Of a DNA stretch of 64,000 bases, positions 16,767 to 24,736 are shown in pieces. The notes under the pieces were generated by a model. It searched no databases. It was not told the origin of the DNA and worked only from the letters and a program-made list of their open reading frames with translations. The position numbers and the translations under genes are program-made. This stretch comes from Thioalkalivibrio sp. ALJ7 (GTDB lineage Bacteria; Pseudomonadota; Gammaproteobacteria; Ectothiorhodospirales; Ectothiorhodospiraceae), in the NCBI RefSeq assembly GCF_000376865.1, contig NZ_AQXQ01000007.1:115078-179077 (forward strand), read 5' to 3'. The first letter of the stretch is position 1. The number at the start of each line of letters is the position of its first letter.

Positions 16767-17654
16767 CTAGCGCCCGCCCAGACGCTCGGCCAGGAAGTCG
16801 ATCAGGGCGCGGGTCTTGGGCAGGAGGTAGCGGCGACTGGGGTAGACGGCGTGGATGCCGAGCGTGGCGGTTTCCCAGTCCGGCAACAGCGCCTGCAGTG
16901 CGCCGGTCTGCAGATGCGGCTGCAGCAGGAACTCCGGCTGGTAGACGATGCCCTGCCCGGCCAGGGCCGCGGCGACGCAGGTCTCGCCGTTGTTGCTGCG
17001 CAGCACGGGGCGGGTCGTGACCGCGACCGGCCCGTCCGGGCCCGTGAGGGTCCAGTCGTCGCCGGTCGCGTGGTAGCTGTAGGCGATGGTGGCGTGGTCC
17101 GCCAGCTCGCGCGGGTGTGCGGGCAGACCGCTGGCCGCCAGGTAGTCCGGCGCGGCACAGATGCGCATGCGCGTGGTCGCCAGGCGGCGTGCGACCAGGC
17201 TGGAGCTGTCGAGCGTGCCGATGCGCACGGCCAGGTCGAAGCCTTCGTCGACCAGATCCACCGAACGGTCGTTCAGGGTGACGTCCAGTTCCACCCGGGG
17301 ATGCCGCGCCGTGAAGGCGCCCCACAGCGGGGCCAGGTGCTGGATGCCGTAGCTCACCGGGACATTGATCCGCAGCCGACCGCTGACGGCGGTACCGCGC
17401 TCGCTGATCTCGCCCTCGGCGGCGGCCAGTTCCTCGAGCAGCAGCTTGCTGCGCCCAAAGAAGGTCTCGCCCTCGCTGGTCAGCGACAGGCGCCGGGTCG
17501 TGCGGTGCAGCAGCCGCGCACCCAGCCGTTCCTCCAGGCCATTCACCGCGCGCGAGACGGCCGCCTTGGACAGGCCCAGCGCTTCCGCCGCATGCACGAA
17601 GTGCCCGGCCTCGACCACGGCCACGAAGATCTGCATCTGCTGGAAACGATCCAT
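16767..17654 (-). CDS. LysR-family transcriptional regulator
   Basis: A 295-residue DNA-binding regulator. The N-terminal winged helix-turn-helix (residues 1-60) reads AVVEAGHFVHAAEALGLSKA then AVSRAVNGLEERLGARLLHR; the rest is the two-lobed effector-binding domain, beginning at about residue 92. It is divergently transcribed from the DoxX-pirin-reductase-pirin operon, the usual arrangement in which a LysR protein controls the neighbouring operon and its own gene. A GTTTC-N7-GAAAC palindrome sits directly before its start codon. The effector is unknown, but an electrophile or quinone would fit the operon content. Family call is firm. Confidence 0.93.
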   Translation of the reverse strand: MDRFQQMQIFVAVVEAGHFVHAAEALGLSKAAVSRAVNGLEERLGARLLHRTTRRLSLTSEGETFFGRSKLLLEELAAAEGEISERGTAVSGRLRINVPVSYGIQHLAPLWGAFTARHPRVELDVTLNDRSVDLVDEGFDLAVRIGTLDSSSLVARRLATTRMRICAAPDYLAASGLPAHPRELADHATIAYSYHATGDDWTLTGPDGPVAVTTRPVLRSNNGETCVAAALAGQGIVYQPEFLLQPHLQTGALQALLPDWETATLGIHAVYPSRRYLLPKTRALIDFLAERLGGR

Positions 17655-17655
17655 T

Positions 17656-17672
17656 GTTTCAGTATCCGAAAC
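17656..17672. promoter_or_regulatory. Candidate LysR operator
   Basis: GTTTC-AGTATCC-GAAAC is an interrupted palindrome of the T-N11-A type, lying 2 bases before the LysR start codon and 104 bases before the DoxX start. Binding here would block the regulator's own translation initiation region, so autorepression is likely. The surrounding DNA (to 17700) is AT-rich and probably holds the promoters. Confidence 0.5.
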
Positions 17673-17775
17673 TATATGTGCCTTTTATAGCCGTTTATTG
17701 CTCCTCAGGAAATAGACAGACTCTACCTAACCGGCCAGAACCGCCGGCCTTCGCAAGCCATCCAGGAGAGTCAAA

Positions 17776-18225
17776 ATGAATTCGTCCTTCATGCAGCAGC
17801 TGTTTGGCACCAACGCCGGCTGGGCGGCCCTCGCCCTGCGCATCCCGGTCGGGATCATCTTCATGGCGCATGGCGCCCAGAAACTGTTCGGCTGGTTCGG
17901 CGGTCACGGTCTGGAAGGGACCGGCCAGTGGATGGCCTCGATCGGGCTGGAGCCCGGCTTTCTGATGGCCCTGCTGGCCGGCGGGGCGGAGTTCTTCGGC
18001 GGCCTGGCCCTGATCATCGGCCTGCTGGTGCGCCCGGCGGCGGCCGTGCTGGCCTTCACCATGGTCGTGGCGATCTTCGCCGTACACTTCGAACATGGCC
18101 TGTTCATGAGTAACAACGGCTACGAGTTCGCGCTGTCGCTGCTGGCCGTCTCCGTCGCCCTGGCGATCAGCGGCGCCGGCCGGGCCTCGGTCGACAACCG
18201 TCTGGCCCGTGCGTACCGCGGCTAG
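17776..18225 (+). CDS. DoxX-family membrane protein
   Basis: A 149-residue inner-membrane protein with four hydrophobic segments, at about residues 15-35, 55-80, 82-105 and 115-135. The family motif is visible as RIPVGIIFMAHGAQKLFGWFGGHG, in two overlapping pieces. DoxX proteins are linked to quinone or thiol redox at the membrane, and many are induced by electrophile or oxidative stress. It is the first gene of a four-gene rightward operon opposite the LysR gene. A good site, GGAGAG, lies before the ATG. Confidence 0.88.
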   Translation: MNSSFMQQLFGTNAGWAALALRIPVGIIFMAHGAQKLFGWFGGHGLEGTGQWMASIGLEPGFLMALLAGGAEFFGGLALIIGLLVRPAAAVLAFTMVVAIFAVHFEHGLFMSNNGYEFALSLLAVSVALAISGAGRASVDNRLARAYRG

Positions 18226-18298
18226 CCGCACTCCCCCATGTCGGGCCATCGGGCTCGGCATGAGTCACTTGATCGGTACCACCCGGGAGGAGGACACC

Positions 18299-18991
18299 AT
18301 GATCACCCTGCGCCCCAGTGCCGAACGCGGCCATGCCCGGCACGGCTGGCTGGATTCCCGCCACAGCTTCTCATTTGCCAGTTACTTCGACCCGGAGCAC
18401 ATGGGGGTCTCCGACCTGCGTGTGCTGAACGAGGACCGGGTCGCCCCGGGTGCCGGCTTCGGCGCCCATCCGCATCGGGACATGGAGATCATCACCTGTG
18501 TGCTGGACGGGGCCATCGAGCACCGGGACACGATGGATCACCAGACCCGGCTGCACGCCGGCGAGGTCCAGGTGATGAGTGCGGGAACGGGGATCCGGCA
18601 CAGCGAGTTCAACGCATCAACCACCGATCCGCTGCACTTCCTGCAGATCTGGATCATCCCGGATCACAAGGGTGGCGAACCGCGCTATGCCCAGAAGGAT
18701 TTTTCGGGCGCCGGCGGGACCGCCCTGCTGGTCTCGCCCGATGGCCGGGACGGCTCCCTGCCCATCCGGCAGGACGCCTGCATCCACAGGCTCCGGCTGG
18801 CACACGAGACCACGACGTTTCCGGCGGACCCGGGCCGGGTCTATTACGTACAGATCACCCGGGGCGAACTGGCCCTGAACGGCCAGACTATGGCCGCCGG
18901 TGACGGCGCCACGGTCCGTCAAGAACACGGGCTCGAATTCACCACCAACGGCGAGGCCGAGGCCCTGCTGTTCGATCTGCGCGGCGGCTGA
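18299..18991 (+). CDS. Pirin-like bicupin protein (first of two)
   Basis: A 230-residue pirin of the YhaK/YhhW type. The N-terminal cupin shows the metal-ligand pattern FGAHPHRDMEIITCVLDG (His57, His59) and later GTGIRHSEFN (His and Glu ligands). The C-terminal cupin is shorter. YhhW has quercetinase activity in vitro, so a cupin-type dioxygenase or redox-sensor role is possible. AGGAGG precedes the ATG at 18299, which is chosen over an upstream in-frame start. It lies 73 bases after DoxX and 25 bases before the reductase gene. Confidence 0.9.
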   Translation: MITLRPSAERGHARHGWLDSRHSFSFASYFDPEHMGVSDLRVLNEDRVAPGAGFGAHPHRDMEIITCVLDGAIEHRDTMDHQTRLHAGEVQVMSAGTGIRHSEFNASTTDPLHFLQIWIIPDHKGGEPRYAQKDFSGAGGTALLVSPDGRDGSLPIRQDACIHRLRLAHETTTFPADPGRVYYVQITRGELALNGQTMAAGDGATVRQEHGLEFTTNGEAEALLFDLRGG

Positions 18992-19016
18992 TGCCGCCCC
19001 TGACGAGGAGACACCA

Positions 19017-19601
19017 ATGTCACTGCAGCTTCAGACGATCATCGCCAGCACCCGCCCGGGCCGCATCGGCCCCTCGGTGGGCGACTGGTTTCATACCCTG
19101 GCCAGCGAACACGGCGCATTCCAGTGCGAGCGGGTCGATCTGGCGGACTTCCATCTGCCGGTCTATGACGAACCCCAGCATCCGCGCACACAGCAATACG
19201 AACACGAACACACCCGGGCCTGGTCGCGCAGCGTCGCGAGCGCCGACGCCTACGTATTCGTGATCCCCGAGTACAACTACTCGGCTCCACCCGCGCTGAT
19301 CAACGCCCTCGATTACGTCTATACAGAGTGGAATTACAAGCCCTGCGCGTTCGTGAGCTACGGCGGCGCCTCCGGCGGGCTGCGTTCGGCACAGATGGCC
19401 CGGCAAATGGTGACGGCGCTCAAGATGATGCCGATCCCGGAGGGCGTGATGATCCAGATGCCCTGGAACCACCTGGACGACAAGCGCCGGTTCGTCCCCG
19501 AACCGATGCACGATGACTCCGCTCGGGGCATGCTGGAGGAACTGGCGAAATGGGCCCGCGCCCTCCAGCCCATGCGCGACACGACAACGGAATCCCCCTG
19601 A
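19017..19601 (+). CDS. NADPH-dependent FMN reductase-like flavoprotein
   Basis: A 194-residue flavodoxin-fold reductase. The FMN phosphate loop is seen as IIASTRPGRIGPSVGDW (residues 8-24), and the family core as VIPEYNYSAPPALINALDY, followed by VSYGGASGGLRSAQ. Members reduce FMN, quinones or azo compounds with NAD(P)H. GAGGAG lies 6 bases before the ATG. Its TGA stop overlaps the next ATG as TGATG, so translation is coupled to the second pirin. With pirins and DoxX this suggests detoxification of quinones or other electrophiles, which is inference. Confidence 0.9.
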   Translation: MSLQLQTIIASTRPGRIGPSVGDWFHTLASEHGAFQCERVDLADFHLPVYDEPQHPRTQQYEHEHTRAWSRSVASADAYVFVIPEYNYSAPPALINALDYVYTEWNYKPCAFVSYGGASGGLRSAQMARQMVTALKMMPIPEGVMIQMPWNHLDDKRRFVPEPMHDDSARGMLEELAKWARALQPMRDTTTESP

Positions 19602-20515
19602 TGAGCAACACCCTGGAGACTACCGAACAGCCCTGCACCGCCTCGCCTGCCCCCTGCGCGGCCATCGAGACCGTGCTGCAGCCCCGCGAGCGCGACCTGG
19701 GCGGCTTCTCCGTGCGCCGAGTGCTGCCCACCGCACAGCGCCGGATGGTCGGGCCGTGGATCTTTTTCGACCACATGGGCCCGGCGCGCTTCCCCGCGGG
19801 CGAGGGGATCAACGTGCGCCCGCACCCCCATATCGGGATCGCGACGGTCACCTACCTGTTCGAGGGCGAGATCCTGCACCGCGATTCACTGGGTTCACTG
19901 CAGGCGATTCGGCCCGGGGACCTCAACCTGATGGTCGCCGGACACGGCATCGTCCATTCCGAGCGCGAACGCCCGGAGATCAGCGCCGAGGAACACATCC
20001 AGCACGGGCTGCAGCTTTGGCTCGCCCTGCCGGAGCCCGACGAGGAAACCGACCCCGCGTTTCATCACTATCCGGAGCAGTCGATCCCGACCGTCACCGT
20101 CGACGGGGTCCCCGTGCGCGTGATGATGGGCAGCGCCTATGGCGTGCAGTCGCCGGTGCGGGTGTTTTCCGAGACGCTCTACCTGGAGGCCCGCCTGCAG
20201 CCCGGCCAGACCCTGACCCTGCCCGATGCCGACGAACGCGCGGTCTACGTGGTATCCGGCGAGCTGCGCGCGCAGGACACCGCAATGCCGCCCCACTCGA
20301 TGACGATCTTCCCGCACCAGTCCGGAATTGCGGTCACCGCCACCACGGCCTCGACCATCGCCCTGGTCGGTGGCGCCCCCGTGGGTGAGCGCCACATCGA
20401 ATGGAACTTCGTCTCCAGCCGCCGCGAACGCATCGAACAGGCCAAACGGGACTGGCAGGACAGCCGCTTCCCGAAGGTCCTGGGCGACGAGCACGAGTTC
20501 ATCCCACTGCCCTGA
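19601..20515 (+). CDS. Pirin-family bicupin protein (second of two)
   Basis: A 304-residue full-length pirin. The N-terminal cupin has the conserved metal ligands in NVRPHPHIGIATVTYLFEG (two His) and GHGIVHSER (His and Glu), preceded by FFDHMGPARF. The C-terminal pirin domain starts near residue 180 (QTLTLPDADERAVYVVSGEL). Its start codon overlaps the reductase stop by one base. It is the last gene of the LysR-flanked operon and differs from the first pirin in length and sequence, so this is not a recent duplication. Confidence 0.92.
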   Translation: MSNTLETTEQPCTASPAPCAAIETVLQPRERDLGGFSVRRVLPTAQRRMVGPWIFFDHMGPARFPAGEGINVRPHPHIGIATVTYLFEGEILHRDSLGSLQAIRPGDLNLMVAGHGIVHSERERPEISAEEHIQHGLQLWLALPEPDEETDPAFHHYPEQSIPTVTVDGVPVRVMMGSAYGVQSPVRVFSETLYLEARLQPGQTLTLPDADERAVYVVSGELRAQDTAMPPHSMTIFPHQSGIAVTATTASTIALVGGAPVGERHIEWNFVSSRRERIEQAKRDWQDSRFPKVLGDEHEFIPLP

Positions 20516-20576
20516 GCGCCAGGGACGGCATCCGCCTCGGGCATGCGCTGCACTCGTAGGCATACGGACCGGGTAG

Positions 20577-21332
20577 TCAGGCCGGTAGCGGCAGACGGCC
20601 CTGATAGAGGAAAGAGCTCAGAGGGAAGTCGTGCAGGGCGCCGTCGAGGGGTTTGAGGAAACGGACGTGGTCGGCGGTGAGCTGGCACAGCCAGGCGTCC
20701 TGGCGGGTTGGCCGCAGGCGGGTGAACGGGCGCGGATTGAACAGCGCCAGATTAAGGCCGCCATGCGAATCGCGGGCGGAGGAGTACTCGAACAGGTCGA
20801 TGCCGCTCTCGCGCAGGGCCGCGCCCAGGGACTGGGGCGCCTGGTAGTCCGCGGGATGGCGCAACGGTTCCGCATGGACGGCGAAAGGCGACTGATGGAG
20901 CCGCAGGCCGTTGGGGCTCTGATAGCGCGCAGCGAACAGGGTGTGCTGGGTATCGAGCTTACCCGGCGGCGGGCTCGCCATACCATGCCAGAACACGAAG
21001 CGGTAGTAGGCGGCCTCGGCCAGGACGGTACGCTCGCGCAGGGCACCGTAGAACAGACTGGGCTCGTGGCGACGGCCGAAGCGCGAGCCATAACGCAGCG
21101 GCGGATAGCGAAACGGGGTCGCCAACAGGTAATGCAGCCGTTCGGTGCCCGGACGTCGGGACGGCTTCGTGGCCTCGAGCATTTCCTCCAGTACGACCTG
21201 TCGGTCAAGCGTGGCCACCAGCTGGTTGGTCGCCACCTGCTCCTGGCTCTCGACCAGGCGCAGGGCCTCACCTCTCAGGGTAACGCGCGGCGCCGCACGG
21301 ACCAGGGCCTCCCAGTCTGGCAAATCAGGCAT
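20577..21332 (-). CDS. RES-domain toxin (NAD+ phosphorylase family)
   Basis: A 251-residue RES-family protein. The name-giving residues are visible as the Arg of RYGSRFGRRHEPSLFYGA, the Glu of AEAAYYRF and the Ser of the EYSSARD stretch. RES toxins such as MbcT and ParT degrade or transfer NAD+, stopping growth unless bound by the antitoxin. It starts 3 bases after the stop of the Xre/MbcA-type antitoxin gene, which fits a type II toxin-antitoxin operon with the antitoxin first. It is longer than the minimal toxin by some 70-90 residues at the N-terminus, as in one RES subgroup. Confidence 0.88.
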   Translation of the reverse strand: MPDLPDWEALVRAAPRVTLRGEALRLVESQEQVATNQLVATLDRQVVLEEMLEATKPSRRPGTERLHYLLATPFRYPPLRYGSRFGRRHEPSLFYGALRERTVLAEAAYYRFVFWHGMASPPPGKLDTQHTLFAARYQSPNGLRLHQSPFAVHAEPLRHPADYQAPQSLGAALRESGIDLFEYSSARDSHGGLNLALFNPRPFTRLRPTRQDAWLCQLTADHVRFLKPLDGALHDFPLSSFLYQGRLPLPA

Positions 21333-21335
21333 CTT

Positions 21336-21698
21336 TCATAGCTTTCCGCGGATCGCGTCGAGATACTCGAGCACCGCCACCAGCCCCTGGACCGTGCGCA
21401 CCTGCTCGGCTGGCACACCCCCGGTATGGTCGTTCTGCGTGTGCATCCAGTGCTTCATCGCGGCAGCATCCCCGCCGGTCAGGACATACAGGGCGCGATA
21501 GCAACGGATCAGAAGCAGAGCCAGCTCGCCGGGTTTGCTGGCCGGATCGATGTTGCCACGGCTGATGTCCGTGCGGCCACGACCGATCACCTCGCCCAGG
21601 ACCGCCTGGGTCAAACCCAACGCCTTGCCGGCATTGACCAGCGCCTCGCGCAGAACATCGGCACGTTCCGGGGCCAGGACTTCTGCAGTACTACTCAT
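21336..21698 (-). CDS. Xre/MbcA/ParS-type antitoxin
   Basis: A 120-residue protein with an N-terminal helix-turn-helix (GLTQAVLGEVIGRGRTDISR, about residues 28-47) and a C-terminal toxin-binding domain of the DUF2384 type (YRALYVLTGGDAAAMKHWMH then VQGLVAVLEYLDAIRG). It should neutralise the RES toxin encoded just downstream and repress their shared promoter. A perfect GGAGGTGA Shine-Dalgarno lies just before the ATG, consistent with the antitoxin being made in excess. A palindrome at 21744-21758 is a likely operator. Confidence 0.9.
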   Translation of the reverse strand: MSSTAEVLAPERADVLREALVNAGKALGLTQAVLGEVIGRGRTDISRGNIDPASKPGELALLLIRCYRALYVLTGGDAAAMKHWMHTQNDHTGGVPAEQVRTVQGLVAVLEYLDAIRGKL

Positions 21699-21743
21699 GG
21701 CTCACCTCCGGAAAAGCTCACTTTCGAACAGTCTATCACTGAT

Positions 21744-21758
21744 TGTGCATATTGCACA
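21744..21758. promoter_or_regulatory. Candidate toxin-antitoxin operator
   Basis: TGTGCA-TAT-TGCACA is a perfect 6-bp inverted repeat with a 3-base centre, 46 bases before the antitoxin start, in the place expected for autorepression by the Xre-type antitoxin. Confidence 0.55.
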
Positions 21759-21901
21759 TCAATACCTGGGGCTGTTCTGGTTGCACCCCAACCGATGAAC
21801 GGACGTCCATCCAGCCAGATCACCGCGGCCGCATGCTGCAATGCTACGATCAGCGCAATGGATTCACGCTGCCCGGTCGGGCCACCAACGGAGAGGAATC
21901 G

Positions 21902-22228
21902 ATGCTGATCTCGCTGCTTTTGATGATTGCGCTGCTACTCATCGCGGGCGCCCTGCTGATCTGGCAGGCGAGCATCATCTTCAGCCTGGACATCAATGGC
22001 GGGAAGCTGCGAGTACGGCGCGGCGATCCACCAATGAACTTTGAACATGCGGCGCGGGATGTCGTCCGCCGCTACGGCATCGAGAAAGGCCGTCTAACGG
22101 CTACGCGCACCAGCAAAGGCCTGAAGCTGCGCACCTCGCCCTCCGTCCCGAAGGAGGCGCACGCGGAGTTGCAGACTGCACTTCAGCGCGTGAAGGTGGG
22201 CCGCAAACGGCGCAAGAAACGCCGGTGA
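21902..22228 (+). CDS. DUF3634-like small membrane protein
   Basis: A 108-residue protein with one N-terminal transmembrane helix (MLISLLLMIALLLIAGALLI) and a short cytoplasmic domain (SLDINGGKLRVRRGDPPMNF) ending in a very basic tail (RKRRKKRR). The layout matches the DUF3634 family of gammaproteobacteria; function unknown. GAGAGGA lies 4-5 bases before the ATG. Its stop overlaps the start of the GIY-YIG gene as GTGA, so the two are coupled. Longer in-frame starts exist upstream but the helix would then be internal. Confidence 0.7.
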   Translation: MLISLLLMIALLLIAGALLIWQASIIFSLDINGGKLRVRRGDPPMNFEHAARDVVRRYGIEKGRLTATRTSKGLKLRTSPSVPKEAHAELQTALQRVKVGRKRRKKRR

Positions 22229-22575
22229 CCCGGCCCCGCCTCGCAACACCCTTGACCGCCGCCCTCGGCGCGGACAATGCCCGCCACTGCGACACCTGGT
22301 ACGTCTATCTACTGGAGTGCCAGGGCGGGCGCATCTACACCGGGATCACACCCCATCTGGCGGCACGCATGGCCGCCCACGCCGCCGGGCGAGGCGCACG
22401 TTTCACCCGCATGCACAAGCCGGTGCAACTACTGGCGTCTCGCGGCTTTGCCTCTCGCAACGAGGCCCTGCGGGAGGAATACCGAATTAAACAAACGCCA
22501 CCGCGTACCAAACGCACGCTGGCTCGCCAATGGGCCGCCGAGAACATGATCGACTGGCGTCCGGACCGATCCTGA
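22225..22575 (+). CDS. GIY-YIG nuclease-superfamily protein (YhbQ-like)
   Basis: A 116-residue small GIY-YIG domain protein of the UPF0213/YhbQ type. The name motifs are WYVYLLEC and RIYTGIT (about residues 25-44), then the conserved Arg in LAARMAAHAAGRGARFTR, and Glu in REEYRIKQ. Members can cut or bind nucleic acid; the biological role is uncertain. It starts with GTG overlapping the preceding stop by 4 bases. The N-terminal 20 residues before the fold are not conserved-looking, so a later start is possible. Confidence 0.85.
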   Translation: MTRPRLATPLTAALGADNARHCDTWYVYLLECQGGRIYTGITPHLAARMAAHAAGRGARFTRMHKPVQLLASRGFASRNEALREEYRIKQTPPRTKRTLARQWAAENMIDWRPDRS

Positions 22576-22596
22576 TCAACGACTCTCCTACAGCCA

Positions 22597-23182
22597 TCAG
22601 TGGTGGTGCCCGCCGTGCCCGTGATGGTCGCCATGATGGCCGCCACCCGAATGCCCGTCGGCATCACCGTGATAGCCCCGGGCGTGCCGGTAGCGGGCCT
22701 TCTGTTCCTCGTTGAGCAGCTCGTCCATCTGCAAGTGGTAGGACAGGTGCAGATGACGCAAGCGGCCCTGTAACTCGCCAATCTCGACGGTCAATGCCTC
22801 AATGACATCGCTGGTGATGCCGCCTTCGGCAAAGCGCTCGTCCAACTCCCGCTCACGATCCACGATACGTTGCCCGAGCTCGCGGGCCTGCCTGCTCGCG
22901 CATGGTCTCGAACAGTTCTTCGGTCTCTTGCCGCTGTTCATCCGAAAGGCCCAGCTGCTCGGCGACCTCCAGCACGTGCAGCGGTCCCGGGTAACCATGC
23001 AACTCAGCCGGTAAGGCCATACCCATGCCGCGCCCTTTCAGAAGATCCTCGGTTTCCTGCGCGGACAGTGCCTTGATCTCGCGCTCCTGCAGCTCCGCAT
23101 AGGGGTTGGCCGCGACTGCCCCGGCACACGTGAACGCGAGAGCAACACCGGCGAAACAAGAAAAAACGACTGCACGCTGCAT
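22597..23182 (-). pseudogene. Spy/CpxP-like periplasmic protein broken by a 4-bp duplication
   Basis: The N-terminal frame starts at 23182 with a signal peptide (VFSCFAGVALAFTCAGAVAA) and runs to LFETMREQA. The remainder (ARELGQRIVDRERELDERF) continues in another frame to the stop at 22597. The join is a tandem duplication, CCTGCCTG at 22887-22894; removing one CCTG restores 193 residues. The restored protein has an LSDEQ motif (the LTXXQ class), a helical hairpin and a His-rich tail (GGHHGDHHGHGGHHH), so a metal-linked periplasmic chaperone or sensor is likely. Either a recent mutation, a phase-variable site or a sequence error. Confidence 0.8.
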
Positions 23183-23374
23183 CTCGGGAACCTCAGTAGG
23201 AAAGTGACGCCCGCATTGTAGGCGGGCCCAGCTGAGAGCACATACAAACCGGCTGGGTCCGCACATGGGAGCGATGTCGATCCAAACGCACCGTCGCTGG
23301 AAAACCCATCCCCCCAAATCGCGATCGGACGTCTAGACTCCGGGACGATATCCACAACAATAAAAGGACGCGTC

Positions 23375-24736
23375 ATGCTGATTATCGGATTGATTGTGGT
23401 CGTGGCCGCGCTGGTTTTCGCCACTGCAAAACTGCGCGTGCATCCATTCCTGGCCCTGCTAATCGCCGCGTTCGTGATGGCCATCATTGGTGGCATCGCC
23501 CCGCGCGAGGCCATCAGCGCCATCAACGATGGCTTCGGCAACACCCTCGGCTACATCGGTATCGTGATCGCCCTGGGCACGATCATCGGGGTCATCCTGG
23601 ATCGCACGGGCGCCGCCGTGGTGATGGCCGAGGCTATCATCCGGGCGCTATCCGATCGCTTCCCCAACCTGACGGTCTCGATCATCGGCTACATCGTGTC
23701 CATCCCCGTATTCTGCGACTCGGGCTATGTGATCCTGAACTCGCTGAAGAATGCTCTGGCCAAGACCGCCGGCATCTCGGTGGTCGCCATGAGTGTGGCT
23801 TTGGCGACCGGGCTCTTCGCCACCCACAACTTCGTGCCGCCCACCCCCGGCCCAATCGCAGCGGCCAGCAATGTCGGCATCGCCGATGCCCTGGGTCTGG
23901 TGATCCTGGTCGGTCTGTTCGTCTCGGCCGTGGCGGCTGCCGTGGGCTGGCTGTGGGCCAGTCGCTACACCCACGCCAATGACGATGAACTCCTGGAACA
24001 GGACCCGATTAGCGAGGCCACCGGCCAGGAGATCCAGAAGGAAGAGATCAAACTGGAGCACCGGCCGACCACCCTCGGGGCCTTCATGCCCATCCTCGCC
24101 CCCATCGTGCTGATCTCAATTGGCTCTATTGCTTCGCTTGCGACCCGCGAAACCGAACCCGGGTTGTTCGCCGACGTGCTGATTTTCCTCGGCACCCCCG
24201 TGGTGGCCCTGGCAGTCGGTGTGATCTTCGCACTGCTGCTGATCAAAGGGGCCGGCATCAAGGACCGCTTCCACCAGATGACGGTCGACGCGATCCTACT
24301 GGCCGCTCCGATCATCCTGATCACCGGCGCTGGCGGGGCCTTCGGCAACGTGTTGAGCGAGACCCCGATCGGTGACCAGCTCGGCGACATGCTGAGCGGT
24401 CTGGGCCTGGGTCTGCTAGTGCCGTTCCTGATCGCGGCCGCACTCAAGTCCGCGCAGGGTTCCTCCACCGTGGCCCTGGTGACCGCGTCCAGCATGATTG
24501 CGCCGATGCTGGCGTCGCTGGGTCTGGACTCCACCATGGGCATGGTCCTGGCCGTGATGGCGGTGGGTGCCGGTGCGATGACCGTCTCGCACGCGAATGA
24601 CAGCTTCTTCTGGGTGGTTACCCAATTCAGCCGCATGAAGGTGTCGACCGCGTACAAGGCCTTCACCACGGCCACCCTGCTGCAGGGCATCAGCGCCATG
24701 ATCACCATCTACATCCTGGGGTTGATCTTTGTCTGA
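23375..24736 (+). CDS. GntP-family permease, probable glycerate transporter
   Basis: A 453-residue inner-membrane permease of the gluconate/H+ symporter family with about 12-13 hydrophobic segments. Family blocks include IVSIPVFCDSGYVILNSL, ATHNFVPPTPGPIAAA and the C-terminal SHANDSFFWVVTQFS. The glycerate kinase gene begins inside its 3' end, so the substrate is probably glycerate rather than gluconate. AAGGA lies 9 bases before the ATG. No regulator is adjacent. Family is firm; the substrate is inferred from context. Confidence 0.9.
   Translation: MLIIGLIVVVAALVFATAKLRVHPFLALLIAAFVMAIIGGIAPREAISAINDGFGNTLGYIGIVIALGTIIGVILDRTGAAVVMAEAIIRALSDRFPNLTVSIIGYIVSIPVFCDSGYVILNSLKNALAKTAGISVVAMSVALATGLFATHNFVPPTPGPIAAASNVGIADALGLVILVGLFVSAVAAAVGWLWASRYTHANDDELLEQDPISEATGQEIQKEEIKLEHRPTTLGAFMPILAPIVLISIGSIASLATRETEPGLFADVLIFLGTPVVALAVGVIFALLLIKGAGIKDRFHQMTVDAILLAAPIILITGAGGAFGNVLSETPIGDQLGDMLSGLGLGLLVPFLIAAALKSAQGSSTVALVTASSMIAPMLASLGLDSTMGMVLAVMAVGAGAMTVSHANDSFFWVVTQFSRMKVSTAYKAFTTATLLQGISAMITIYILGLIFV

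Noticed and set aside
22225..22290. A frameshift or fusion between the DUF3634-like and GIY-YIG genes
   Set aside because: The 4-base GTGA overlap explains the arrangement; both proteins are complete.
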